The notes: generated from the letters alone by a model not told the origin. Shown: positions 36,521 through 45,086, counted from the stretch's first letter. The stretch: DNA of 64,000 nucleotides from Streptomyces sp. NBC_01267 (GCF_036241575.1 NZ_CP108455.1:6741001-6805000); one strand, 5' to 3'. Program-made: numbers and translations.

Positions 36521-37561
36521 TCAGCTGCAGGTGAGGCCGGAACTCTTCCAAGTGGCCTGGTCGACCATCGTGGTGGGGGCGAAGGCTTCCTGCGGGAATG
36601 CCTTGCCGTTCTTGAGCTTGTCGTACATGGTCTGGACGGCCAGGGCGCCTACGTCCTTGCCGTTGATGAAGAGAGCAGCCTTCATGCCGGAGGGCTTGTC
36701 GGACTGCCATTCCTTGCAGGCCAGGTAGGCGCCCAGGCCGACGCCGATGACATGGCCGGGGCTGATGCCTGCGTTCTGCAGCGCGGTGACCCCGCCCATG
36801 GTGTTCTCGTCGTTGCAGCCCCAGACGACCCAGTTCTTGACACCGGAGTTGGCGGTGATCGTGGCGGCGATCTTGTCCTGGGCTCCGGTGGGGGTGTTGT
36901 CGGTCGGCACGTCGATGGTCTTCACGCCCGGAACTGCGGCGTCGAAGGCCTTCTTGGCCGCGTCGACCCGGTCACCGCACACGGTGACGTCCTGCTTCGA
37001 CGCCGAGACGACACGCGTGTCGGCGGCCTTCCAGCCTGCCTTCTTGTACTCCGTGGCGGCGCGCTTTCCGACCTCCGTGCCCATCTGGGCGCCGCTGAAG
37101 CCGATTCGGGGCACCAGGTCGTCCTTGCCGCAGGCTGCGGGATCGGGGCCGGTGGTGCAGATCTGGTCGTCGGACGTCAGCAGCGCGACCTTGCCGTCCC
37201 TGGCGGTCTGGACGACCTGGGGGCCCACGGCAGGGTCCGGGACGACGATGATGAGGCCACTGGTCTTCTGGGCGACGGCGGACTGGACTTCGCTGACTGT
37301 CTTGTTGGCGTCGTTGCCCAGGTTGACGACCTTCAGGCTGACGCCGAGCTCCTTGGCCTTCGCCTTGGCACCGGCCGCCTCGCCGACGAAGTACTCCTGG
37401 TCGCCCTGTTTCTGCAGGTAGGTGAGGGAGATCTTGCCGTCGACCTTGGCGACCGATTCGTCGTGGGCGGCCTCCTTGCCCGAGGAGCACGCCGTGCTCA
37501 GACCGAGGGTGAGCAGCAGGCCGGTGGCAACGGCCACGGGCCGGCGGGATGAACGGAACAT
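36521..37561 (-). CDS. Sugar ABC transporter substrate-binding lipoprotein
   Basis: A 346-residue RbsB-like lipoprotein. Signal peptide with lipobox LSTAC followed by SSGKEA. The mature protein has KISLTYLQKQGDQEYFVGEA, TSGLIIVVPDPAVGPQVVQT and WVVWGCNDENTMGGVTALQN, the pattern of arabinose/galactose binders. Start ATG 37561 follows GGAGCGTC; ATG 37591 would leave a non-signal extension. First gene of the transporter-GH2 set. The sugar is probably a product of the GH2 enzyme. Confidence 0.9.
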   Translation of the reverse strand: MFRSSRRPVAVATGLLLTLGLSTACSSGKEAAHDESVAKVDGKISLTYLQKQGDQEYFVGEAAGAKAKAKELGVSLKVVNLGNDANKTVSEVQSAVAQKTSGLIIVVPDPAVGPQVVQTARDGKVALLTSDDQICTTGPDPAACGKDDLVPRIGFSGAQMGTEVGKRAATEYKKAGWKAADTRVVSASKQDVTVCGDRVDAAKKAFDAAVPGVKTIDVPTDNTPTGAQDKIAATITANSGVKNWVVWGCNDENTMGGVTALQNAGISPGHVIGVGLGAYLACKEWQSDKPSGMKAALFINGKDVGALAVQTMYDKLKNGKAFPQEAFAPTTMVDQATWKSSGLTCS

Positions 37562-37976
37562 CTGACGCTCCTTCGAGCGGACATCGGCCACCGGCGCGTC
37601 GCGCTACGGGGCCGTGCGGTGAGGTTCGGTGTGGCGGTCACAGGTCGTTCCGACGGGATCCGTCGACTTCACGGCGCCCTGAAATCAACCAAAATCAAGC
37701 GGAGTTGAGCAGCCTGTCCTTCCGGTTCCGGCTGGGCTCCGGGCGGTCTGTCGTAGCCCCTCGCGCTATTGTCATTTGATAGCATCATTGAACTCAATGG
37801 CAAGGCAAGACCCCGTACGGTCACAGCTCGATCTCAAGCAGCCCGCGCTTCTGCTGCGGAACAGGCGGAACAGGCGGAACAGGCGGACGGCGGTGCGCTG
37901 CGTTCAGCGAGGGTGTCTTCTGCGGACCGGGAGGACGCTCAGGGCCATGCCGGTGCTTACGGTAAGTCCGTCCGGG
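37562..37976. promoter_or_regulatory. Intergenic control region with palindrome and 9-bp repeats
   Basis: No gene is supported in this 415-base gap. ATTGAACTCAAT (37787-37798) is a palindrome with 5-bp arms in an AT-richer stretch (37760-37800), the probable promoter/operator of the leftward transporter operon, leaving a leader of about 220 bases. Three exact tandem copies of AACAGGCGG lie at 37860-37886. The stretch up to 37976 is downstream of the helicase gene, which is read leftward towards it. Confidence 0.55.
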
Positions 37977-39347
37977 TCAGCGGCCCTTGCGTACCCGGGC
38001 CGCCGCGCGCGCTTCCGCCGTCTTGCGGGCGTCGGCGGTTCTACGGGTCTCCTTGGCGCGGCCCGGACGCGTGCCCATGCCACGGAAGGGGGCGTTGCCG
38101 CTGCCCTTCCCTTCGATCGGCGGGCGCTTCGCCCCGGTGATGGCGGTCAGCTTCTCCTCGCCGGAACGCACCTGGGTGACGGTCGGCCGGATCCGGGCGT
38201 CGGCCATGATCTGGTTCACGTCCCGCCGCTGGTTCGGGGTGACCAGCGTGACCACGTTCCCGGATTCCCCGGCGCGGGCCGTACGCCCGCCACGGTGCAG
38301 GTAGTCCTTCGCGTCGGCAGGCGGGTCGACGTTGACGACGAGGTCGAGCGCCTCGATGTGAATGCCTCGCGCCGCGACATTGGTGGCCACCAGCACGGTG
38401 ATCTCGCCGTCCTTGAACTGCGCGAGCGTGTGTGTGCGCTGGGGCTGCGACTTCCCGCTGTGCAGGGCGCCGGCCCGTACGCCGCTGGCCCGCAGGTGCC
38501 GGGTGAACTGGTCCACGCCGGCCTTGGTGTCCAGGAACATCAGGACCCGGCCGTCCCGCGCGGCGATCTCGGTCGCGGTCGCATACTTGTCGGCAGGGTG
38601 GACGTTCAGCACATGGTGTTCCATCGTGGCGACCGAGCCCGCCACCCGGTCGAGCGAAGTGACTACCGGCTCGTGCAGATAGTTCTGCACCAACTGGTCG
38701 ACATTGCGGTCGAGCGTGGCCGAGAACAGCAGCCGCTGTCCGTCGGGGCGGACCTGGTCCAGGATTTCCGAGACCTGCGGCAGGAACCCCAGGTCGCACA
38801 TCTGGTCCGCCTCGTCCAGCACGGTGATCCGCACCTGCTGCAGGTCGCAGGAGCGGCGCGATACGAGGTCGGCGAGCCGCCCCGGCGTCGCGACGACCAC
38901 TTCGGCGCCGGCCCGCAGCAGCGCAGCCTGCCGGTTGATCGCCAGCCCGCCCACCACCGTCGCCAGCCGCAGGTTCAGTGCCTGCGCGTAGGGCGCCAGT
39001 GCGTCGCTCACCTGCTGCGCGAGCTCCCGGGTCGGCACCAGGACCAGTGCGAGCGGGCGCTTCGACTCCGCTCGCATGCCTGCCGTCCGCGCCAGCGTCG
39101 CAAGCCCGAAGGCAAGCGTCTTGCCGGATCCGGTCCGGGCGCGGCCGAGGACATCACGGCCGGCCAGCGCGTTGGGCAGGGTCGCCGCCTGGATCGGGAA
39201 GGGCTCTGTCACGCCGAGGCCGGTCATCGTCGCCGTCAGCTCCGGCGGCAGCCCGAGTGCGTCGAAGGACTCGACCGGCGGCAGGCTACGGGCAGCCCCC
39301 TGCGGCGTGGTGAGTTCGCCCTTCGGGGCCGGCGGCTTCGCGTTCAT
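37977..39347 (-). CDS. DEAD-box RNA helicase
   Basis: A 456-residue ATP-dependent RNA helicase. Q motif FPIQAATLPNALAG, motif I ARTGSGKT, Ia PTRELAQQ, Ib TPGRL, motif II DEAD, motif III SAT, and C-terminal VATNVAARGIHI and HRGGRTARAG. The basic C-terminal tail (about 420-456, rich in Arg, Ala, Lys) is typical of RhlE-type enzymes and binds RNA. Roles are in ribosome assembly, mRNA turnover or cold response. Not linked by function to its neighbours. The leader holds a strong hairpin. Confidence 0.93.
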   Translation of the reverse strand: MNAKPPAPKGELTTPQGAARSLPPVESFDALGLPPELTATMTGLGVTEPFPIQAATLPNALAGRDVLGRARTGSGKTLAFGLATLARTAGMRAESKRPLALVLVPTRELAQQVSDALAPYAQALNLRLATVVGGLAINRQAALLRAGAEVVVATPGRLADLVSRRSCDLQQVRITVLDEADQMCDLGFLPQVSEILDQVRPDGQRLLFSATLDRNVDQLVQNYLHEPVVTSLDRVAGSVATMEHHVLNVHPADKYATATEIAARDGRVLMFLDTKAGVDQFTRHLRASGVRAGALHSGKSQPQRTHTLAQFKDGEITVLVATNVAARGIHIEALDLVVNVDPPADAKDYLHRGGRTARAGESGNVVTLVTPNQRRDVNQIMADARIRPTVTQVRSGEEKLTAITGAKRPPIEGKGSGNAPFRGMGTRPGRAKETRRTADARKTAEARAAARVRKGR

Positions 39348-39384
39348 GGGGGAACCTTCCTCGGTCTGGTGCCCGGAACGCGCC

Positions 39385-39412
39385 GGGGCCCGTACCCCAC
39401 GGTACGGGCCCC
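39385..39412 (-). promoter_or_regulatory. 12-bp hairpin in the helicase leader
   Basis: GGGGCCCGTACC and GGTACGGGCCCC form a perfect 12-bp stem with a 4-base loop, 38 bases before the helicase start. There is no U tract, so it is more likely a structured leader (possible autoregulatory target) than a classical terminator. Confidence 0.5.
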
Positions 39413-39575
39413 AGCGGTTTCGAAGCGTGCCCCCAGTTTATCAGCGGGGCCCTGCACCTTCCGGCCCCGTCGGCACGCCCGCCGTCGTCCACGGTCGCTT
39501 CCAGGCCGGGGCAAATCGACTCTTGCGGTCAACTGGATTGACGGGGCAGTGCCCAGGAGCAAAGATCGCGGGGAT

Positions 39576-39589
39576 TGACAACGTTGTCA
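39576..39589. promoter_or_regulatory. LacI-type operator before the GH92 gene
   Basis: TGACAACGTTGTCA is a perfect 14-bp palindrome with the central CG typical of LacI/GalR operators, 14 bases before the start codon. No LacI gene lies in the window, so the regulator must act from elsewhere. Confidence 0.75.
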
Positions 39590-39603
39590 CAGGAAGGATC
39601 GCG

Positions 39604-41964
39604 ATGAGAGCATGGACACGCGGGTTCGCCGCCTTGTTGCTCGCCATGGCCGTGGCCGCGGCATCCGCCACCCCCGGCGTCGCAGATGCCAAGGAGCGGG
39701 CACCGAAGTTCGCCGGTGACCCCACCACGTTGGTCGACACCTCGATCGGCAACAACGGCGACGGGACGACGTTCCCGGGCGCCACCGTCCCCTTCGGCAT
39801 GGTGCAGCTGAGCCCGGACACGCAGCTCAACCAGTACGCCTCCTACGACTACAAGCAGGACACGATCCTCGGCTTCAGCCATACGCACCTCTCGGGCGTC
39901 GGCTGTCAGACGATGGGCAACTTCCGCTTCATGCCGACCACCGGTGCGGTCACGTCGTCCGACCCGGCGCAGTACGGTGCGAAGTTCAGCCATGACAACG
40001 AAACCCGCGCGCCGGGTTACTACGGAGTGAAGTTCGACAACGGCATCCAGGCCGAGCTCTCCGCGACGCAGCGAACCGGCCAGCACCGCTACACGTACCC
40101 CGCCGGATCAGGCCCCGAGAACGTGCTCATCGAGACCGGCGAGAGCAACGGCAGCACCTATGCCGGTGACGTCCACGTCGTCGGCAACGACACCGTCGAA
40201 GGCTGGCTCCAGGGCGGCAACTTCTGCGGTGAGACCGGGAAGGAGCGCTACCGGATCTATTTCAGTGCCAAGTTCGACCGGAAGTTCTCAAGCTTCGGCA
40301 CCTGGACCGACGGCACCATCACCCCGAACCAGCGCGACGCATCGCGCGGCACCAAGCGGGCCGGCGCCTATGCGACTTTCGACCCGGCCAAGGGCAAGCA
40401 GGTCGGCACCTCGGTGGGCCTGTCCTACACGTCGATCGGCGGCGCGCGCCTCAACCGCAGGGCTGAGCAGCCGAAGTCGTTCGACAGGGCCCGCACCGCC
40501 GCGCACCGCACCTGGCAGGAGGAGCTGAACCGGATGCGCGTGGCCGGTGGCAGCACCGCCGACCAGCGCACGTACTACAGCGCGCTCTACCACTCGCTGC
40601 TGCACCCGTCGATCGGGTCCGACGTGGACAACCGCTACCGCGGCTTCGACGACCAAGTGCACCGCGCAGATTCCACGTACTACCAGATGTTCTCGCTCTG
40701 GGACACCTACCGCTCGCAGAACCAGCTGGTGGACCTGCTGAACCCGGACAAGGCCACAGACATGGCCAAGTCGGTGCTGCACATCTATCAGGACGGCGGC
40801 TGGCTGCCGCGCTGGGCGCTCGGCAACAGCGAGACCAACGTGATGAGCGGCGACCCCGTCACCCCGTGGATCGTCGACATCTACAACCGCGGCCTGCTCG
40901 ACAAGCGCACCGCGAGCCAGCTCTTCGACGCGCTGTGGAAGAACGTCAACGAGGTCCCCGCGGACCAGTCGATCTTCCGCGGCCGTGACGGTAACCCCAC
41001 GTACGTCAAGAACGGCTGGGTCGGCTACCAGAACCTGCCCGGGTACAAGTACGGCGACAGCCGCCAGTCGGGCTCGGCCACACTGGAGTACTCGCTCGCC
41101 GACTGCGCGCTGTCCACGATGGCCGGCGGCCTCGGCTACAAGGACAAGGCCGCGACGCTCGCCTCGCGCTGCGACAACTTCACCAAGCTGTGGGACCCCA
41201 CCGTCACGTCGCAGGGTTTCTCCGGGTTCCCGGTTGCCAGGAACGCGGACGGCTCCGTGGCCGGCGACCCCGATCCCGCCCAGGCCGGCGCGTTCCACGA
41301 GGGCACCGCGTGGCAGTACGAATGGCTCGCGCAGCAGGACCCGCAGACGCTCTTCGGGCTCATGGGCGGCCCCTCACAGGCCGAGCAGCGGCTCGACAAG
41401 TTCTTCGACATGCCGACCGTGCTCACCGACCCGGCGAAGGCGGCTTCGGACTCGTGGGTGACCGGCGCGTACGACTACCACAACAACTTCGCGTTCAACC
41501 CCAACAACGAGCCCGACTTCCACGCACCGTGGATGTACACGTGGACGGGCGCACCGTGGAAGACCTCCGCCGTGCTGCGCGCGATGCGGACGCTCTTCAC
41601 CGACAACGTGTACGGAATGCCCGGCAATGACGACCTCGGCGCCACCTCCTCGCTGCTCGTCTTCGCCATGGCCGGCATCTTCGAGGCCCAGCCCGGCTCC
41701 GCCACCTACGTGATCACCGCGCCCATGTTCGAGAAGGTCGAGATCCGGCCTGAACACGGACGCGCGATCAGCATCGACGCCCCGGGTGCCAACGCGTCGA
41801 AGCTCCAGTACGTGTCCTCCGTGGACACCGGCAAGGGGAAGGTGCGCCAGAGCTGGCTGTCCCACAAGGACCTGCTCCGTTCCGGCACGATCACGATCAA
41901 CCTCTCCGACAAGCCGACGAGTTGGGGAACCAACGCCGCTCCGCCGGCCATGGCCCGGCCCTGA
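39604..41964 (+). CDS. Secreted GH92 alpha-mannosidase
   Basis: A 786-residue exported calcium-dependent exo-alpha-mannosidase of family GH92. The signal peptide runs to about residue 28 (ATPGVADA). Family motifs include GNNGDGTTFPGATVPFGMVQ, GFSHTHLSGVGC, SLWDTYRSQNQL, HNNFAFNPNNEPDFHAPWMY and PGNDDLGATSS. These cover the mannose- and metal-binding sites. It would trim alpha-1,2-mannosides of fungal or plant glycans. ATG 39604 follows GGAAGG. It is monocistronic and ends in a hairpin; the LacI-type operator predicts mannose- or glycan-induced expression. Confidence 0.93.
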   Translation: MRAWTRGFAALLLAMAVAAASATPGVADAKERAPKFAGDPTTLVDTSIGNNGDGTTFPGATVPFGMVQLSPDTQLNQYASYDYKQDTILGFSHTHLSGVGCQTMGNFRFMPTTGAVTSSDPAQYGAKFSHDNETRAPGYYGVKFDNGIQAELSATQRTGQHRYTYPAGSGPENVLIETGESNGSTYAGDVHVVGNDTVEGWLQGGNFCGETGKERYRIYFSAKFDRKFSSFGTWTDGTITPNQRDASRGTKRAGAYATFDPAKGKQVGTSVGLSYTSIGGARLNRRAEQPKSFDRARTAAHRTWQEELNRMRVAGGSTADQRTYYSALYHSLLHPSIGSDVDNRYRGFDDQVHRADSTYYQMFSLWDTYRSQNQLVDLLNPDKATDMAKSVLHIYQDGGWLPRWALGNSETNVMSGDPVTPWIVDIYNRGLLDKRTASQLFDALWKNVNEVPADQSIFRGRDGNPTYVKNGWVGYQNLPGYKYGDSRQSGSATLEYSLADCALSTMAGGLGYKDKAATLASRCDNFTKLWDPTVTSQGFSGFPVARNADGSVAGDPDPAQAGAFHEGTAWQYEWLAQQDPQTLFGLMGGPSQAEQRLDKFFDMPTVLTDPAKAASDSWVTGAYDYHNNFAFNPNNEPDFHAPWMYTWTGAPWKTSAVLRAMRTLFTDNVYGMPGNDDLGATSSLLVFAMAGIFEAQPGSATYVITAPMFEKVEIRPEHGRAISIDAPGANASKLQYVSSVDTGKGKVRQSWLSHKDLLRSGTITINLSDKPTSWGTNAAPPAMARP

Positions 41965-41970
41965 GGCTCC

Positions 41971-42004
41971 GGGGTGCGGTCCCTCCCGCGAGGGGCCGCA
42001 CCCC
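41971..42004 (+). terminator. Terminator after GH92 gene
   Basis: GGGGTGCGG (41971-41979) pairs with CCGCACCCC (41996-42004), extended inward by CCCT/AGGG, seven bases after the GH92 stop codon. It separates this gene from the convergent Dabb gene. Confidence 0.75.
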
Positions 42005-42084
42005 GTTCGACGCGCCGTCAACGACGGGTGGAGCGGCTCAGCGACTTCGACCCGCGACGAGGCGCCGCGGTGCGGGCGGGACTT

Positions 42085-42579
42085 TCAGGACACGCCCCAC
42101 CGCCGTCCGCTGTGTCCGTCGGAGCCGTGGACGGTTTCGGTCTCCCCGCGGGCGTGTGCGCTGCCGGGGTTGGTGGAGGTCGGCGCGCTGCTGCCGGTGT
42201 AGGAGGGGAGGTCGGCCACCAGCTTGGTGAGGGCCGGGTCGCCCGCGTAGCGTCGCGCGTGCAGGTCGGCGATCTTCTGGGCGATGTCGGGGTCGTCGCT
42301 GTCGGTGGTGTCGTAGGAGACGAAGGACTCCAGCAGCGGCAGGCCGATCCGGTCGGTGTGGGCGTGTGAGGGCGCCATCAGGTACTCCCCGTACCCGTCG
42401 AGGTCCTCTATGAGGAAGACGGCGCCGTACTCGAACTCGCCGCCGATGTCTCTGCCGACGACGTACCGTGCGACCGCGTCGATCGACTCGCCCTGGTTGC
42501 GCAGGCTTGCGAGGGCCTCCTCGCGCTGGTGGGCGGTGGCAGTGGTCTTGAAGGTGAAGCGGTTGTGGTGATAGATCAT
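42085..42579 (-). CDS. Dabb (stress-responsive A/B barrel) protein
   Basis: A 164-residue protein. The first 100 residues form a dimeric alpha/beta-barrel domain (IYHHNRFTFKTTATAHQREE, IGGEFEYGAVFLIEDLDGYG, SHAHTDRIGLPLLESF). The tail is disordered and rich in Ser, Thr and Gly. Related domains act in polyketide cyclisation or stress response; the function here is unknown. The start has GAGGGAGAGA upstream and overlaps the stop of the TetR gene (ATGA), so the two form an operon and the regulator probably controls it. Confidence 0.75.
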   Translation of the reverse strand: MIYHHNRFTFKTTATAHQREEALASLRNQGESIDAVARYVVGRDIGGEFEYGAVFLIEDLDGYGEYLMAPSHAHTDRIGLPLLESFVSYDTTDSDDPDIAQKIADLHARRYAGDPALTKLVADLPSYTGSSAPTSTNPGSAHARGETETVHGSDGHSGRRWGVS

Positions 42580-43211
42580 TTCTCTCCCTCGGCGGTCTGC
42601 GGGCGGCCTTCGGGGTTCGTGGCCGAGGCTGACCAGTGGTCGAGCAGCGCCGTCACCGCTTGGCCGGCCAGGCGCAGGGCGCGGTCGAAGCCGATGTCCT
42701 CGATCGACCCGATGCTCGCGAGGCCGTGCAGCGTGCCCCACAGCAGGTCGCAGGCGTCCTCGATGCTGGGGGGCTCGGCTGCGGTCTCGGCCGCCCACGC
42801 GCCGATGAGCTGCCTGGTGAAGGTGATCACGTCGGCGGCGGCGGCGCGGCGGGTGGAGGCGTCGACGTCCGTGCCGGGTGCGCCCGAGATGAGTTGGTAC
42901 AGGCTGGGTCGGGACCGGGCGAACTCCAGGTATGCGGTCGCCGCCAAGTGCGGGCCCCGTGATGCCGGTTCGCCGGCCACCGCGGCCCGCATCCGCTCCG
43001 CCAACTCGCCGTTGGCCTGCCCCAGCAGCGTGTGCAGTACGGCCTCTTTGCTCGGGAAGTGCTGGTAGATCACCGGCGTGCTGTAGCCGATCTCGGCGGC
43101 GATCCGCCGGATGGTCACCGCTCGCCAGCCCTCGGCCTCGGCCATCCGGCCCGCTGTCTCCAGGATCTCGGCGAACGTCCGCCGACGTACTGCTTCCCGC
43201 TTCCCCACCAC
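42576..43211 (-). CDS. TetR-family regulator
   Basis: A 211-residue TetR protein. Helix-turn-helix at about 12-58 (FAEILETAGRMAEAEGWRAV, IAAEIGYSTPVIYQHFPSKE), then a ligand domain with WHG-like features (DLLWGTLHGLASIG). Two operator-like palindromes stand directly before its start, so it is probably autoregulated. The downstream Dabb gene is its operon partner. Confidence 0.9.
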   Translation of the reverse strand: MVGKREAVRRRTFAEILETAGRMAEAEGWRAVTIRRIAAEIGYSTPVIYQHFPSKEAVLHTLLGQANGELAERMRAAVAGEPASRGPHLAATAYLEFARSRPSLYQLISGAPGTDVDASTRRAAAADVITFTRQLIGAWAAETAAEPPSIEDACDLLWGTLHGLASIGSIEDIGFDRALRLAGQAVTALLDHWSASATNPEGRPQTAEGEK

Positions 43212-43217
43212 GAACTC

Positions 43218-43248
43218 CTAACGGCGTCAGGATATCTAACGTCGTTAG
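43218..43248. promoter_or_regulatory. Two tandem TetR-type operators
   Basis: CTAACGTCGTTAG (43236-43248) is a perfect palindrome; CTAACGGCGTCAG (43218-43230) differs in one arm position. The two are 18 bases apart centre to centre, 7 bases before the TetR start codon. Confidence 0.7.
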
Positions 43249-43324
43249 TATTTCTGCGCGTTCCCGAACCCGTCAAGCCGGCCCGGCTCAGGTGGAACCG
43301 GTTGAAGCGACGCCCGACCGAGGC

Positions 43325-43374
43325 GCAACCCTCGGGTTGCACCTTGGAGGTCGATGTGCAACTCTTGGGTTGCA
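43325..43374. promoter_or_regulatory. Paired ArsR-type operators
   Basis: GCAACCCTCGGGTTGC (43325-43340) is a perfect palindrome and TGCAACTCTTGGGTTGCA (43357-43374) a near-perfect one. The centres are 33 bases apart, about three helical turns. Both lie just before the SRPBCC-ArsR operon, so they are likely sites for that ArsR protein. Confidence 0.7.
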
Positions 43375-43402
43375 TCCGATGGTGACGATGAAGGAGTCCC
43401 TC

Positions 43403-43849
43403 ATGGGCGAGGACCGGATCGAACGCGAAACCCTGATTGCGGCACCCTTGGAGCTGGTTTGGTCGCTGGTGGCCCAACCCGGGTTCTGGGTGGCCGACAA
43501 AGCGAGCCTGCCCGGCACCGTGGCCAAGGAGGGCGAGTCGATGGTGGCGAGGAACGCCGAGCACGGCGACTTCCCGGTGCGTGTGGAGAAGGTCGAGCCG
43601 CCGATGTACCTGGCATACCGCTGGACCAGCGCGTTCCCCGGAGAAGAACTGCGCGAGAACAACAGCACCCTCGTGGAGTTCACACTGACCCAGGAAGGCT
43701 CCCAGACGAGGCTCCGCGTCGTCGAGAGCGGGTTCGCGGCGCTGGCCGGGTCCGAGGAGCTGCGCAGTCAGAACCTGAAGGACCACAGTGAAGGCTGGCC
43801 CCTGGAGCTCGACGCGCTCAAGACACGCGCCGAACAGCCCGCCACGTGA
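43403..43849 (+). CDS. SRPBCC (AHSA1-like) domain protein
   Basis: A 148-residue START/SRPBCC-fold protein: IERETLIAAPLELVWSLVAQPGFW at the N-terminus (IERETLIAAPLELVW), LAYRWTSAFPGEE in the middle and LRVVESGFAAL near the end. It has a ligand-binding pocket; the ligand is unknown. ATG 43403 has AAGGAG six bases upstream; in-frame ATG 43379 lies over the operator region. Co-transcribed with an ArsR gene (GTGA overlap), a very common actinobacterial pair in which the two products act together. Confidence 0.85.
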   Translation: MGEDRIERETLIAAPLELVWSLVAQPGFWVADKASLPGTVAKEGESMVARNAEHGDFPVRVEKVEPPMYLAYRWTSAFPGEELRENNSTLVEFTLTQEGSQTRLRVVESGFAALAGSEELRSQNLKDHSEGWPLELDALKTRAEQPAT

Positions 43850-44214
43850 CGGAAGAACCTCCCGGCGCCGCCGAGGTCGTCGACAGCGTCCTCGGTGCGC
43901 TGGCCGACCCGACGCGACGTCAGCTGCTTGATCTGCTGGCCGCACAGGGTGAGGCCACTGCCACGACGCTCGCCGAACGGCTTCCCGTCTCGCGCCAGGC
44001 GGTGGTCAAGCACCTCGCCGTCCTGGACGCCGCCGGGCTGGTTTCCGGCGGCCGGGTCGGACGCGAGGTGCGGTACGCGGTGCGGCCCGCGGGGCTGGAC
44101 ACGACGGCACGGTGGATGGCCTCGCTCGCGGCCCACTGGGACCGGCGGTTGGCGAACATCAAACGCGTCGCTGAGGCAGCGGAGCAGGATTCGAGTTCGA
44201 CACGCCCCGACTGA
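43846..44214 (+). CDS. ArsR-family regulator
   Basis: A 122-residue winged-helix protein: LGALADPTRRQLLDLLAAQG, then ATATTLAERLPVSRQAVVKH (recognition helix) and LVSGGRVGREVRYAV (wing). It has no metal-binding cysteines, so it is the non-metal type that partners SRPBCC proteins. GTG start overlaps the previous stop. The paired palindromes at 43325-43374 are its likely targets. Confidence 0.9.
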   Translation: MTEEPPGAAEVVDSVLGALADPTRRQLLDLLAAQGEATATTLAERLPVSRQAVVKHLAVLDAAGLVSGGRVGREVRYAVRPAGLDTTARWMASLAAHWDRRLANIKRVAEAAEQDSSSTRPD

Positions 44215-44225
44215 AGGGAAGCACT

Positions 44226-44708
44226 ATGGACACGACAGTACTTCGCAGTGCCTACGACAGGTTGCTCGATGCGGCGGCCATCCCCGACCTCGGCGACGCG
44301 GACGATGGAGGATGGAACGCCGACCAGATATTGGCTCATCTCCTCAGCGTCGACGCCTCGATCGCAGCGGTTGCTCTGGGCGTTGTCGCCGGCTCGCGGC
44401 CCACCTTCGACAACCGGATCTCCCTCGACAGCTGGAATCTTGACCGGATCATCGGCGAGCGTTCAGGCCGGGCAGATCTGATTGATCATGTCCGGAGCCA
44501 GGCCACCGTCCTGTGCGACATCGCCGATCAGCTCAACGAGGAAGCCGCCTCGGTTCTGGTGCCGTCGCTCCTCCTGTCCAACGACGCACTCGTGCTGGAC
44601 CAGCCGGTTCCGTTGGCAAGCCTCATCGATGGCCTCGCCGAAGACCACGTGCCTGTGCATACGCAACAGCTCCTCGATCTTCGCGTCGCCGTCCCTGGAC
44701 ACGCCTGA
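44226..44708 (+). CDS. DinB-like protein of unknown function
   Basis: A 160-residue protein starting 11 bases after the ArsR stop, with GAAGGGAAG before ATG 44226. The pattern GGWNADQILAHLLSVD near residue 30 looks like the DinB/maleylpyruvate isomerase fold, and it ends with a histidine-containing HVPVHTQQLLDLR. Family assignment is tentative. It probably belongs to the SRPBCC-ArsR operon. Confidence 0.6.
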   Translation: MDTTVLRSAYDRLLDAAAIPDLGDADDGGWNADQILAHLLSVDASIAAVALGVVAGSRPTFDNRISLDSWNLDRIIGERSGRADLIDHVRSQATVLCDIADQLNEEAASVLVPSLLLSNDALVLDQPVPLASLIDGLAEDHVPVHTQQLLDLRVAVPGHA

Positions 44709-45086
44709 AGGCGGCGAACGACGCCGACCACGCTCGCCGCTCAAACTTCGATGAGACGAACCCACCTGTCACCAGGATTCGGTGAGAACGGCCCTTCGTC
44801 GAGACGGCACAGCCGCTCAGTATGCGACGCAGTGAGAATCCGACAGCACGAACGAGAACGAGTGAGAATCTGACAGCTTCAATGCGACAGGACAACTCCC
44901 GGGACAGCACTCTCCACGAACATGACCGGCTCAAACGTCAAGGAGAAAGCTCGATCCGGGAACCGCCCCATCGGAGCGGCTGAGACCATCCATCCCAGGC
45001 GCTATCTGATCACCCGGACAGGACTGACCCCTTGGGATCAGTCATCTGGAACTCAAGCCGCCCGAGGGCCTCGTCCTGTCGCTGAG
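44709..45086. repeat. Non-coding stretch with repeated AGTGAGAATC motif
   Basis: No gene is supported. AGTGAGAATCYGACAGC occurs at 44831-44847 and 44861-44877 (30-base period), with a weaker copy near 44792 (GGTGAGAACGG). Such spaced repeats are like the multiple end repeats of IS21-family elements, so this may be an old insertion-sequence end; that is a guess. CTGACCCCTTGGGATCAG (45024-45041) is an imperfect palindrome. Confidence 0.5.

Noticed and set aside
37860-37886. CRISPR-like array
   Set aside because: Three directly adjoining 9-bp units without spacers; a simple tandem repeat.
39076-39603. N-terminal extension of the GH92 enzyme
   Set aside because: The frame is open, but it is antisense to the helicase gene and crosses the operator; the signal peptide starts at ATG 39604.
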